NCBI GenBank assembly: GCA_016928165.1
Contig: JAFGLH010000165.1
Coordinates: 1-35,884 of the forward strand
DNA: 35,884 nt
Direction of reading: 5' to 3'
Origin: Pirellulales bacterium
Lineage (GTDB): Bacteria > Planctomycetota > Planctomycetia > Pirellulales > Thermoguttaceae
Below the pieces are notes generated by a model. That model was not told the DNA's origin. It ran no database searches and saw only the letters and a program-made list of their open reading frames with translations. Made by a program: the position numbers and the translations under genes. Position 1 is the stretch's first letter. Every line of letters starts with the position of its first letter. Shown piece after piece: positions 9,012 through 17,089 of this stretch.

Positions 9012-9995
9012 ATGATCAGACGACTTTGGTTATTGCTGGGATTGCTGAGCGTAGCGACGGCCGCCGCTTTCGCCACTGCTCAGGAAACGGGCAATATCGA
9101 ACCGCGCTTGTTGGGACCGGAAATCTGGCGTTTGCCGCCGGTAAACGAATTCCCTTCCCTGACGCCGTCCGAGGGGCCGGACATCAATTTCCAAGCCCCC
9201 GCCGCGTTGGTGGTGCCGCATTACGAGATGCTGCCCGCGCCGCGCCCGGAGGAAGCAAAGCCGACGCCGGGCAATGCCCCGCCGCCGTCGGACTTGCCTA
9301 TCGCCGAGGGGCCCATCGAACCGCCGCCGGAGAAGGTGAAACTCTGGAGCGGCAGCTTTAACCTCGGCATAGACGGGTCGGAGGGCAACACCGAGACCTT
9401 CGACGTCCATTTCAGCTTCAACGCCAAACGCACAACCGCTTGCAGCGTAATCACAGCGATGCTGGACTACAACAGACAGACGTCGAAAACCGTCGCCACC
9501 GAAGACCGCCTTTACTTCGACGGCCGTTACGAGCAACTCTGCGGCGCCTCGCGGTGGTCGGTGTTTTATCACCAGACGATCGAATACGACCAGTTCCAGT
9601 CGTTCGACGTCCGCGACACGTCCGACATCGGCGTTGGCTACCGGCTGATCAATCAAGAAACCTTGACCGCCATCAGTCGGATCGGCGGCGGTTTCTCGCA
9701 CGAGTACGGCGGCCCGGACGACGGAATGTACGTGCCCGAGGCCGTATTTGGACTCCAGTTCGAACGACAATTGAACAAGCGCCAGAAGTTTATCGGTTCG
9801 ATGGAATATGCGCCCGACGTAACCCGTTTCTCTCATTACCGGCTGCGGACGCAAGCCGCCTGGGAAGTCCTCCTCGACGAAGATCGCAACCTCAATCTCC
9901 GCCTGGGCGTCCTCAATCGGTACAACAATGAGCCGGACGACGACGCTCGGGCGAACGACCTCGACTACGCCTTGATGTTGATGTGGAAGTTCTAG
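9012..9995 (+). CDS. DUF481-family outer-membrane protein
   Basis: A 327-residue protein beginning MIRRLWLLLGLLSVATAAAF, a signal peptide cleaved near AQETG. A Pro-rich linker (about 30-105) leads to a beta-strand-rich domain that opens with LWSGSFNLGIDGSEGNTETF, the hallmark start of DUF481 proteins, and closes with LDYALMLMWKF, a C-terminal aromatic residue typical of outer-membrane beta barrels. The start was set at the signal peptide; 52 further codons upstream are open but unlikely to be used. The role of DUF481 proteins is poorly known; they are thought to be small salt- or envelope-stress-linked barrels. It stands alone, convergent with the exporter gene that ends six bases away. Confidence 0.88.
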   Translation: MIRRLWLLLGLLSVATAAAFATAQETGNIEPRLLGPEIWRLPPVNEFPSLTPSEGPDINFQAPAALVVPHYEMLPAPRPEEAKPTPGNAPPPSDLPIAEGPIEPPPEKVKLWSGSFNLGIDGSEGNTETFDVHFSFNAKRTTACSVITAMLDYNRQTSKTVATEDRLYFDGRYEQLCGASRWSVFYHQTIEYDQFQSFDVRDTSDIGVGYRLINQETLTAISRIGGGFSHEYGGPDDGMYVPEAVFGLQFERQLNKRQKFIGSMEYAPDVTRFSHYRLRTQAAWEVLLDEDRNLNLRLGVLNRYNNEPDDDARANDLDYALMLMWKF

Positions 9996-10001
9996 CGGCG
10001 A

Positions 10002-10925
10002 TCAGCAAAACAGCTTGACCAGCGTCAAAACCCCCAGCAGGCAAGTCGCCCCGCCGACGCTTGTCCGCATGACGACCTCCGGGAGACGACGAACGGTCAG
10101 CGTAGCCACGGGCACGGATAAAACGGCCCCGACGGTCAAAGGCACGGCGAGCATCCAGTCGATGCTCCCGCCCAGAATGAGATAAGCGGCCAGACCGACC
10201 AGGCACGTCCAGGCCTCGCTTAGAGAAGTGATCGCCACGGCGTGCTTCGGCGATATTCCGGAGACGACTTGTCCGGCGGTGACCAGCGGACCGTATCCGC
10301 CGCCGCTGAGGCCCTTGTTGAAGGCCGCCACGGCCCCCAAGGCAACCATCTGTTTGCGGTTGTACTTCAGTCGACGGCGGATCGTCGCCAACGTGGCGAT
10401 TCCAACCGAGAGAATGATGACCGCGATGATCCCGCTGAGCCAAACCTTGGGAACTTTCAAGGCCAAGGTAACGGCGGCCACCGCGCCCGCAACGCTAAGC
10501 GCCGATAAGAGTATTGCCGTGTTGCGCGCCGTCCGGTCGCGGAAAAAGTCGACGTTTCCGTCCCGGTGATGCATCGCGCCGGCGAGCGTTCCCGTGACGA
10601 GTTCGCTTAACAGCACGCAAGGAACCACCGAAAGCGGCTGGAACCCGGCCAACAACAGGATTGGCGTCAACGTCGTGCCGTATCCCATTCCCAGGGAGGA
10701 ATCGATATATTCACATGCCAGAGCGGCCAAAAAGAGCACGAGCATGATGCCCGGCCGGAGGCCGTCGCCGGCGAAGCTGATGCCGAAGTATTCCTGAATT
10801 CCGAGGCTGACGACGATTACCGTCACGATTATCGCCCAGATGCGCACTCGTCGGCGCCGCACGCCGGGCAGCCGTCCGAGAGTCGACCAAAATCCACGAT
10901 TTACCGTTGCCTCGTTGGCGTTCAT
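10002..10925 (-). CDS. TauE/SafE-family membrane exporter (DUF81)
   Basis: A 307-residue protein with eight or nine hydrophobic segments after a basic N-terminus. Two related halves are visible, each with a Gly-rich entry: YIDSSLGMGYGTTLTPILLL early and AAFNKGLSGGGYGPLVTAGQ later, the family's internal repeat. Members move sulfite, sulfoacetate or other organosulfur anions out of the cell. The gene is divergent from a sigma-54 activator and has a near-consensus sigma-54 promoter 60 bases upstream, so conditional expression is likely. The sequence GGGTGATT before the ATG can pair with the 16S tail. The actual substrate is not determined; sulfite or a sulfonate breakdown product is the family-based guess. 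Confidence 0.9.
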   Translation of the reverse strand: MNANEATVNRGFWSTLGRLPGVRRRRVRIWAIIVTVIVVSLGIQEYFGISFAGDGLRPGIMLVLFLAALACEYIDSSLGMGYGTTLTPILLLAGFQPLSVVPCVLLSELVTGTLAGAMHHRDGNVDFFRDRTARNTAILLSALSVAGAVAAVTLALKVPKVWLSGIIAVIILSVGIATLATIRRRLKYNRKQMVALGAVAAFNKGLSGGGYGPLVTAGQVVSGISPKHAVAITSLSEAWTCLVGLAAYLILGGSIDWMLAVPLTVGAVLSVPVATLTVRRLPEVVMRTSVGGATCLLGVLTLVKLFC

Positions 10926-10983
10926 CTGTAATCACCCTTGGGCTTAAGACAGGGGGAAAAGGATTTTAACCTACCAAACCCCA

Positions 10984-10999
10984 TGCAATTCATGTGCCA
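10984..10999 (-). promoter_or_regulatory. Sigma-54 (-24/-12) promoter for the TauE/SafE-type gene
   Basis: Read on the minus strand this is TGGCAC-ATGAA-TTGCA. It matches the sigma-54 consensus, with the invariant GG and GC separated by exactly ten bases. Transcription would start near 10974, about 50 bases before the exporter's ATG. The divergent gene encodes a sigma-54 activator, which makes a chance match unlikely. Confidence 0.8.
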
Positions 11000-11081
11000 G
11001 TCCAGAGAAGTCCAGTTTTCCAGTCGTTTTTTGCCTTTTTATTACGAGTTTTTGAGGGATCCGCCCGCCAAACGCTCTGTT

Positions 11082-11097
11082 CTGTTATATCTAACAG
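11082..11097. promoter_or_regulatory. Palindromic candidate activator site (UAS)
   Basis: CTGTTATATCTAACAG is a perfect 6-base inverted repeat with a 4-base spacer. It lies about 85-100 bases upstream of the sigma-54 promoter core, the usual distance for an enhancer site, and 54 bases before the GTG of the activator, so it could also serve autoregulation. An 8-base palindrome CATATATG follows at 11109-11116. Binding is inferred only from symmetry and position. Confidence 0.5.
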
Positions 11098-11150
11098 CAA
11101 TATGCTATCATATATGGTGTCAATGCCGTTTTATATGGGAGGGATGTGCG

Positions 11151-12704
11151 GTGCAAAAATTTCAGCAAGTCCTCCTCGGCGTTTGGCGGGAAGCCTGCCG
11201 GCACATTGAAATCGGCCGTTCCGCCCAGTCGATCACCGCACTGATACTGAATGACGTGCCCTTGGCGCAGTTGTTCATTCGGCGTATCGACTATCGCCGC
11301 AAATGCGTCGAGACGGTAGCCCTGGGATTGCCCGAGGGGGAGTACGCCTCATCCGATCCATCGACGCCCTGCTCGGCCGCGCAACTTAAGCGACTGAAAC
11401 TCTGGGCCGGCAAAGGCGGGATCGTCCAGCATCGTCGCGGCCAAGGACGCTCGGCCGTTATGCAACTCGTCGCTCCGGTTACGGACGATGGCCACGTCCT
11501 TGCCGGGCCCCTTCGGGTCCAGGACGAGTTGCTCGGCGTCGTGGTCTTTGTGGTACCGAAAAACCATCCCGTCACCAAGCGGCATCGGGCATTGGCCGAG
11601 GCATTGCTGGATCCGTTGTCGGTGGCCCTGGCCAACGACCGGCGGTTGAGCAAAATGGCCGCGCTGCAAGAGGCCGCCGAGGCCGAAAACCGTTCGCTGC
11701 TGCGGCGACTGGGAAGAAAACGGATCGACGACGCGGTCGTCGGCGATCGGGGTGGCTTGCGAGACGTTTTTCAACGGGTCGATCTCGTCGCCGCCTCTGA
11801 CGCGCCGGTCTTGATCTTCGGCGAAACCGGCACCGGCAAGGAACTAGTTGCGCGTACTATTCACAACCGCTCCAGCCGCGCCGGTGGTCCCATTATTCGC
11901 GTCAACTGCGGGGCGATACCGCCGGAGTTGATCGATTCGGAGCTGTTCGGCCACGAGCGCGGGGCGTTCACCGGCGCGGTCGATTCGCGCAAGGGATGGT
12001 TCGAGCGGGCCGATGGCGGAACACTCTTCCTCGACGAAATCGGCGACCTGCCGCCGGCCGCCCAGGTGCGGCTGCTGCGAATCATCCAGGACGGATGGTT
12101 GGAGCGGGTCGGCGGCGAAGAGTCGATCCACGTCGACGTGCGGATTATTGCCGCCACGCACCGCGACTTGGCCGATATGGTCGCACAAGGAAAGTTTCGC
12201 GCCGACCTATGGTATCGGATATCCGTTTTTCCCTTGGTCCTGCCCCCTTTGCGAGAGCGCGGCGAGGACGTCGCCGAGCTGGCCGCCCATTTCGCCCGTC
12301 GGGCGGCCGTCCGCTTCGGTCTGCCCGAGGCCATGCCCACCGACGAACAGGTCCGCTTACTGAGGACCTATTCCTGGCCGGGCAACATCCGCGAACTGGC
12401 CAGCGTGATCGACCGGGCGGCGATTTTAGGCAACGGCCGCCGGCTGGAGATTGAAAAGTCCTTGGGAGTGACGCCGGTCGCACCCGCTCGACAACAGACG
12501 CAAGAGCCTCAAAAAAATGCCCCTCGATCCGATATCTCGCCCTTACAGCGCGTAATCCGCGAGCACATCGAGACGGCTTTGACCGTCGCGGCCGGCCGGG
12601 TGGAAGGGCCGCGCGGCGCCGCCGCACTGTTGGAGATAAACCCCAACACGTTGCGGGCAAAGATGCGCAAGCTCGGCATCCACTGGCGGCGATTCCGCGT
12701 TTGA
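11151..12704 (+). CDS. Sigma-54-dependent transcriptional activator (GAF - AAA+ - Fis HTH)
   Basis: A 517-residue activator starting at a GTG with GGAGGG about eight bases before it; the open frame upstream to 10938 is AT-rich and unlike protein. Residues 1-185 resemble a GAF sensor domain. The AAA+ domain has Walker A GETGTGKE (about 223), the sigma-54 contact loop GAFTGA (about 272) and Walker B GTLFLDEIGD (about 290). The C-terminal Fis-type HTH (GPRGAAALLEINPNTLRAKM) resembles that of FhlA-like regulators. It lacks a receiver domain, so a small molecule or redox signal sensed by the GAF part is likely. The divergent TauE/SafE-type gene carries a sigma-54 promoter and is its probable target. 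Confidence 0.9.
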   Translation: MQKFQQVLLGVWREACRHIEIGRSAQSITALILNDVPLAQLFIRRIDYRRKCVETVALGLPEGEYASSDPSTPCSAAQLKRLKLWAGKGGIVQHRRGQGRSAVMQLVAPVTDDGHVLAGPLRVQDELLGVVVFVVPKNHPVTKRHRALAEALLDPLSVALANDRRLSKMAALQEAAEAENRSLLRRLGRKRIDDAVVGDRGGLRDVFQRVDLVAASDAPVLIFGETGTGKELVARTIHNRSSRAGGPIIRVNCGAIPPELIDSELFGHERGAFTGAVDSRKGWFERADGGTLFLDEIGDLPPAAQVRLLRIIQDGWLERVGGEESIHVDVRIIAATHRDLADMVAQGKFRADLWYRISVFPLVLPPLRERGEDVAELAAHFARRAAVRFGLPEAMPTDEQVRLLRTYSWPGNIRELASVIDRAAILGNGRRLEIEKSLGVTPVAPARQQTQEPQKNAPRSDISPLQRVIREHIETALTVAAGRVEGPRGAAALLEINPNTLRAKMRKLGIHWRRFRV

Positions 12705-12716
12705 AACGTCTGTGGC

Positions 12717-13502
12717 TCAACGGGAATCTTCTTCTTCGCCCCAGCGTTCGATAATTTCCATTTTTTCGTCGGCCGAGATCACTTTGCAGTCTGGATTGCG
12801 TTTGAGCAATCGCCGAACGGTTTCCGGGTCGGTATCGGGCGGGAACCATCGCACCTCGCCGCCCACCGTTACGTAGGCAAGCCCCTTGGGATGAATGCAA
12901 CGAATTCCCCGGCCCGTGGGCAATTTGATCTTCGCCATGAACTTCTCCACCGTCGGAGAGCGGGGCTCCAGGGCGCTGTAGTCGGAATCGGGCATTTCGA
13001 TCAGCAGGATTGTGTCTTGATTGCTCTCTCCTTCGGTGGGCAGCTTGACACGTTCCCGCCCGGGCCACATTGTATCCGGCCCGACGACCGCCACGTAATC
13101 AACCGTCAAACGAGGATGATATCCTACGCTGGGGCAGTGGAAAATATTTCCCGGAATCGTATGCAATTTCGTGTTATTCGGGCCGTTTCAGGGTTCCTTT
13201 AAGTTGTATGCCTGTTGCCAGGAGTAGTAGCTGAGATACGGCATGACGAGAGACTGCCAGCTGTGGATGGGATTCCCCTTTTCGTCGCAGAGGTACGCTG
13301 GAGGCAATCCGCCGTTGGAACTGTCGAAACAGAGAAGGCCGAGTCCAAGCTGTTTAAGATTATTTCTGCAACTTTGACATCTGGCGGCTTCGCGCGCGGC
13401 CTGGATTGCATAAATCAACCATGTCAATACCCCACTGCCCGCGAACGCCCAAGCCAAAATAACAATCGCCGTGCGACGCGGAGACTTCTTTGTTTGCAAC
13501 AC
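12717..13502 (-). pseudogene. DUF1559-family gene interrupted by an in-frame TGA
   Basis: Two pieces in the same reading frame together make one DUF1559 protein of about 260 codons. The first (13502-13188) has a membrane segment, then QAAREAARCQSCRNNLKQLGLGLL, PPAYLCDEKGNPIHSWQSL and ends AYNLKEP. The next codon is TGA (13188-13190), and the frame goes on NGPNNTKLHTIPGNIFHCPS and DYVAVVGPDTMWPG to 12717. Family members have Trp at this place (EPWDGPNN), so a single TGG-to-TGA change explains the break. The usual pilin-like FTLVELLVVIAIIG start is absent; the N-terminus is a different membrane anchor. TGA is the ordinary stop of other genes here, so recoding is unlikely. Either a recent pseudogene or a read error. 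Confidence 0.8.
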
Positions 13503-13519
13503 ACTATAACCCTTTGCAG

Positions 13520-13620
13520 CGAGGGAAGCATACTAAACGTATCAAAACAAGAGGAGACGGAGAGAACGGAGATCGTCAAAAGACAATAACAACTCTGTTT
13601 TCTCCGTTTCCACTGGTTGA
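13520..13620. repeat. Purine-rich repeat pair between the DUF1559 gene and purM
   Basis: A stretch rich in GAGGAGACGGAGAGAACGGAG (approximate, 13550-13571) is mirrored by CTCTGTTTTCTCCGTTTCC at 13593-13611, giving a loose inverted pair. It lies in the 118-base gap after the purM stop. It looks like one more dispersed element rather than a terminator. Confidence 0.4.
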
Positions 13621-14691
13621 TTATGCCGATTTTTCCCACGCCACGCCGCGCTCGCCGCGGCGGACCCGTCCGATGAGCCAACTCGCCAGGCCGTCTCGCT
13701 TCAACTGACGACGTATGCTCTCGGCATAGAACGGCGCCACGACCAACACCAGCCCGACGCCCATGTTGAACACCCGCTCCATTTCCTCCCGGTCTACCTC
13801 GCCGAGCCGTTGCAGCCACGCGAAGACCGGCGGGACGGGCCAACTGTCGCGGTTGATCACCACCCGAACGCCCTCGGGCAGGATGCGCTCTAGGTTCTCG
13901 AACAGCCCGCCGCCGGTAATGTGCGCAATGCCGTTTATGATGTTCTTCACTCGGTAATAGGTCAGGATGTTTCGCACCGCGCGGACGTAAATCCGCGTGG
14001 GAGTCAGCAGCGCCTCGCCGACGGTCTGGTCCAACTCTTCGATGCGGTCGGAGACTTTCAGCCCGGCGATGTCGAAGACGATCTTCCGCGCCAGGCTGTA
14101 GCCGTTCGAGTGCAGTCCGCTGGAGGCGACGCCGATGACCAGGTCGTCCGGTTGGATGGTCCGGCCGTCGATCAAGCGTTTCTTTTCCACCACTCCGACG
14201 CAGAACCCGGCCAGGTCGTAGTCGCCGGCGGCGTACAGGTCGGGCATGATGGCGGTCTCGCCGCCCAGCAGAGCGCAATCGGCTTCGACGCACCCGGCCG
14301 AGATACCCTCGACCAGCTGTTCCAACAGCGGCGGATTGTCCTTGGGCATGGCTATGTAGTCGAGGAAGAACAGCGGCTCGGCCCCGCAGCAGATGGCGTC
14401 GTTGACGCTCATCGCCACCAGGTCGATGCCGACCGTGTCATGTCTGCCCGCCGCCACGGCCACCTTCAACTTCGTGCCCACCCCGTCGGTGCAGGAGACG
14501 AGCACGGGATTTTTGTAGCGTCGGGCGAAGAGCTTGCGGGGGAACTCGAGTTGAAACAACCCCGCGAACCCGCCTTCCAGCGGAATCACCCGCGGCGTGT
14601 AGGTCCGCGCCAGCAGCCGAGGCAGGCGGCCCATGGCCTGTCGGTACAGTTGTAGATCGACGCCCGCTTCTTTGTACGTCGCTTTCGCCAT
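13621..14691 (-). CDS. purM: Phosphoribosylformylglycinamidine cyclo-ligase (AIR synthetase)
   Basis: A 356-residue enzyme, close to the family's usual 340-350. It makes aminoimidazole ribotide from FGAM with ATP, the fifth step of purine synthesis, in the cytoplasm. Seen motifs: the opening TYKEAGVDLQ, the ATP/phosphate segment DGVGTKLKVAVAAGRHDTVG, MSVNDAICCGAEPLFFLDYI, GGETAIMPDLYAAGDYDLAG, SSGLHSNGYSLAR and HITGGGLFENLERILP. The start was placed at the ATG before AKATYKEAG, with GAAGGGACC just upstream; the frame is open a further 90 codons, but that stretch runs through a repeat and is not protein-like. No other purine genes lie nearby, so it stands alone. The N-terminal motif departs slightly from the usual GVDIDAGN. 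Confidence 0.95.
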   Translation of the reverse strand: MAKATYKEAGVDLQLYRQAMGRLPRLLARTYTPRVIPLEGGFAGLFQLEFPRKLFARRYKNPVLVSCTDGVGTKLKVAVAAGRHDTVGIDLVAMSVNDAICCGAEPLFFLDYIAMPKDNPPLLEQLVEGISAGCVEADCALLGGETAIMPDLYAAGDYDLAGFCVGVVEKKRLIDGRTIQPDDLVIGVASSGLHSNGYSLARKIVFDIAGLKVSDRIEELDQTVGEALLTPTRIYVRAVRNILTYYRVKNIINGIAHITGGGLFENLERILPEGVRVVINRDSWPVPPVFAWLQRLGEVDREEMERVFNMGVGLVLVVAPFYAESIRRQLKRDGLASWLIGRVRRGERGVAWEKSA

Positions 14692-14800
14692 AGCGGTCCC
14701 TTCGCCGAGAAAGTCCATATTGTAGCGGTGTTTGCGGCCTATTGACAAGCGGCCCGAAGACTGGCAAGTTGAAGCGAGTTTTATGCGTCGTGGGTGGCGA

Positions 14801-14864
14801 TGGCGTCTCGCCAGTGTTCCGGCGGGCAAGAAATCAATGTCACAAATGCACTGGCGAGACGCCA
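14801..14864. repeat. Inverted repeat pair TGGCGTCTCGCCAGTG
   Basis: TGGCGTCTCGCCAGTG (14801-14816) and its exact complement CACTGGCGAGACGCCA (14849-14864) lie 32 bases apart. Each arm is itself nearly palindromic (CTGGCGAGACGCCAG). The pair sits in the intergenic space between purM and the divergent lipoprotein gene. REPIN-like layout; may also shape the 5' ends of both transcripts. Confidence 0.8.
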
Positions 14865-14909
14865 GTGCCGCCTGTGCTAAACTTTCTTTCTTCTGCAAGG
14901 AGGTGTGTA

Positions 14910-15857
14910 ATGCGTTTGGTCGGCGGAGTATTACCCGCGCTATTCTTAACATTCGCATCATTTACGTGGTTTCTGACCATATCCGGCTGTACGCCCGCCT
15001 CCAGCGAAAAGCCGAGCCAACAGCCCGAACAATCGACTGCGGATAAGCAACTGATCCAACAACCGGAAACTCCGCGACCGGAGGCGACGTCCGAATGGAC
15101 TGCCGGGCCGCCGGTCGATGTCGAGACAACACTGTTGGACTCCATTCCCGATGCGCCGGCAGGGATGCCGCCGGCGCCGAAGGTCTCCTCGTTCGCTCCG
15201 GCGGCCGACCTGGAGGGGCGAGTCGAAAAATATATTTCCGGATTGGAAAAAAGCATCGCCGAAGAGGACACGTTCGAGTACGTCAAGGAAAAAATCGGCA
15301 AGGACGCGAACACGGTGATCGTGCTTGCGTTGGCTCTCGGTCTGCACGACGAGCCGAACAAGTATCGGGACCGCGCCGGGGCGTTGATTCAAACGTCGGC
15401 GGCGCTGGCCGCGGCGAAGGATTTGGACGCGGCAAAAAAGGGAATCGCCGCCGTCCGCGAGGCCGCCGACGGAAAACGAAAATCCGATCTGAAATTGAAA
15501 TGGGGACCGGTCGCCTCGCTGCCCGAGTTGATGATCCAGGTGCCGCTGGTAAACACCAAGCTGAAACGATACGTCAAAGGCGACAAGTTCAAATCGAAGG
15601 CGGACGTCACCGCCGGCTACACCGCGATCATCGCGGCGATCGCCCAAGCCTCGATGGCCGATCTGTCGGAGACGAAAAACGCCGAGCAGGTGAAGCTATG
15701 GCATCAGTTCTGCATCGACATGCGCGACTCGGCCGCCGCGTTAAACTCCGCCATCCGCGCCGGCGATGCAGCAGCGGGCGCCGAGGCGATGAAGAAGCTG
15801 ACACAAAGCTGCAACGACTGCCATGCCGTGTTCCATCCCGAAGCCGAGGTCGAATAG
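14910..15857 (+). CDS. Lipoprotein with C-terminal cytochrome c'-like haem site
   Basis: A 315-residue lipoprotein: signal segment MRLVGGVLPALFLTFASFTW with lipobox LTISGC, so it should be acylated at the Cys and held in the envelope. A very good AAGGAGGTG lies six bases before the ATG and settles the start. A low-complexity Pro/Glu/Ser linker runs to about residue 85. The rest is helical, and near the end comes QSCNDCHAVFH, a c-type haem site (C301-x-x-C304-H305) placed close to the C-terminus as in cytochrome c' four-helix bundles. The domain before it (LALGLHDEPNKYRDRAGALI and on) fits a duplicated helical fold. Likely an envelope electron carrier or gas-binding haem protein. The partner is unknown. 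Confidence 0.82.
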   Translation: MRLVGGVLPALFLTFASFTWFLTISGCTPASSEKPSQQPEQSTADKQLIQQPETPRPEATSEWTAGPPVDVETTLLDSIPDAPAGMPPAPKVSSFAPAADLEGRVEKYISGLEKSIAEEDTFEYVKEKIGKDANTVIVLALALGLHDEPNKYRDRAGALIQTSAALAAAKDLDAAKKGIAAVREAADGKRKSDLKLKWGPVASLPELMIQVPLVNTKLKRYVKGDKFKSKADVTAGYTAIIAAIAQASMADLSETKNAEQVKLWHQFCIDMRDSAAALNSAIRAGDAAAGAEAMKKLTQSCNDCHAVFHPEAEVE

Positions 15858-15870
15858 CGGCGGCATGGCT

Positions 15871-15936
15871 GTCATTCTGAGCGCAGCGAAGAATCTCCGT
15901 GGCACGAGCGAGATTCTTCGCCGCGCTCAGAATGAC
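15871..15936. repeat. Inverted repeat hairpin between convergent genes
   Basis: GTCATTCTGAGCGCAGCGAA (start of the left arm, 15871-15896) is mirrored by the right arm 15911-15936 ending GCGCTCAGAATGAC, with 14 bases between. The arms match at nearly every position, giving a hairpin with a stem of about 25 bp. It lies after the cytochrome c'-like lipoprotein and overlaps the last ten bases of the convergent hydrolase gene, whose C-terminus ends in repeat sequence. There is no T tract, so terminator activity is uncertain. Confidence 0.8.
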
Positions 15937-16889
15937 GCTGTTTCCCGCGAGAGCCAATGGTCGAACCAGACCCGCGCGCAACCTGAAACGGTCCCGTCAA
16001 AGTCTGCCCAGAGCGATAGATGGCCGCCCCCTTCGATCGGAATCCGCACGCTGTTTTCCGATGCCGCCTGGCTTAAAACAACGCTGTTCCAGTAGGGGAC
16101 GATCATGTCGCTGGTGCCGTGCAGCAGCAGCACGGGCGCGTCGGTTCGGCCGATCGCGGCGGCGGCGTCCGAGTTGTCGGGATCGAAGCCGGCCGTCTTG
16201 CCCGCCTCGTCGAGCGATTTCTGATACAGCGAGTCGGGGATCAGCCAGCCGATGCCCGGCAGCATCGTGCGGCTGAAGTGCGGAATCTCGGGCCGCAAGA
16301 GTCCGAACGGCTCGACGGCCACCACGGCCCTGACGCGCGGATCAATGGCCGCCAGATGGATCGAGGTCGTCGCCCCGTAGGAAAGCCCCATGACGCCGAC
16401 CGGGCCGGAGATTAAGCCTTTTCCATCCAGCGCGTCGATTACTTGGGAGATGTCCCGTGCCTCGTGGACGCCGAACGTGCGGAACTTGCCGGTCGAGCGC
16501 CCCTCGCCGCGGAGATCGACCAGCACCGAGCGGTATCCCGCCTTGGCCAGCTCCATCGCCTGGGGATACATCGTGATGCTCCGCGCCGCGATGCCGTGCA
16601 GGACGATGATCGTCCCTTTCGGCGGATTGCCGGTGCGCGGTTCGAGCACCGAGACAGACAGTGTGGCCTCCGGCGGGCCGACCTCGACCCAAAGGTGTCG
16701 GTCGGCGAGCAGTTTTTCCATCGGCGGCAGCGGATTCTTCCGGCCCGCCAACGGATTGAAGCGGTTCGGCGCGCTGGCGATAAGGAACCCCAACGGCCCG
16801 GCGCAACCGCCGGCCGTCAGACACGCCGTCGCAAGCAGCGCGACGAGCAATTTATTATTAGCGGAAGTGCGCCAGTGAATTCCGTTCAT
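15927..16889 (-). CDS. Lipoprotein alpha/beta hydrolase
   Basis: A 320-residue alpha/beta-hydrolase with a lipoprotein signal (LLVALLATACLTAGGC, Cys29). The oxyanion segment IIVLHGIAA (94-102) and nucleophile elbow GLSYGA (Ser170) are clear; the later GTSDMIVP and GGGHLSLW supply the probable Asp and His of the triad. VDLRGEGRSTG is typical of the fold. It should be an envelope-bound esterase, lipase or acyl-hydrolase; the substrate is unknown. The start ATG follows a repeat hairpin whose 3' flank GAGAGGGGAG lies seven bases upstream and appears to act as its ribosome site. The stop overlaps the inverted repeat at 15871-15936. Confidence 0.88.
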   Translation of the reverse strand: MNGIHWRTSANNKLLVALLATACLTAGGCAGPLGFLIASAPNRFNPLAGRKNPLPPMEKLLADRHLWVEVGPPEATLSVSVLEPRTGNPPKGTIIVLHGIAARSITMYPQAMELAKAGYRSVLVDLRGEGRSTGKFRTFGVHEARDISQVIDALDGKGLISGPVGVMGLSYGATTSIHLAAIDPRVRAVVAVEPFGLLRPEIPHFSRTMLPGIGWLIPDSLYQKSLDEAGKTAGFDPDNSDAAAAIGRTDAPVLLLHGTSDMIVPYWNSVVLSQAASENSVRIPIEGGGHLSLWADFDGTVSGCARVWFDHWLSRETASF

Positions 16890-16895
16890 CTAATT

Positions 16896-16940
16896 ACTCC
16901 CCTCTCCCGTAAGCGGGAGAGGGGTTGGGGGTGAGGGCGG
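16896..16940. repeat. Dispersed hairpin repeat (copy upstream of the hydrolase)
   Basis: CCCCTCTCCCGTAAGCGGGA and its mirrored half form a stem around GTAA, followed by GGTTGGGGGTGAGGG. It belongs to the same family as the hairpins at 7221-7246 and about 19658-19705, and a diverged copy lies inside the hydrogenase gene. It supplies the purine run just before the hydrolase start. Confidence 0.75.
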
Positions 16941-17089
16941 TTGGTGCATGAAAAACCAAACCTATTTTTTAATGGCGAGTTAATCCGCTACGTCCATGTT
17001 TCGCAGGCCGTCGTGCCGACGGCCGCTAAACGGAAATGTTTTTATTACGGCGGCCTTATACCGCTTTCTGGGAGTACGGTCAATGTCGA

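Noticed and set aside
10938-11150. 71-codon N-terminal extension of the sigma-54 activator
   Set aside because: It covers the sigma-54 promoter and palindrome, is AT-rich and unlike protein, and GGAGGG directly precedes the GTG at 11151.
13188-13190. TGA as a recoded sense codon (Trp) in this organism
   Set aside because: TGA ends GH127, the island kinase and other genes here, and RF2 is encoded, so the standard code applies; a nonsense change or read error is simpler.
14692-14961. 90-codon N-terminal extension of purM
   Set aside because: It translates the inverted repeat at 14801-14864 and overlaps the divergent lipoprotein gene; the family start is at MAKATYKEAG.
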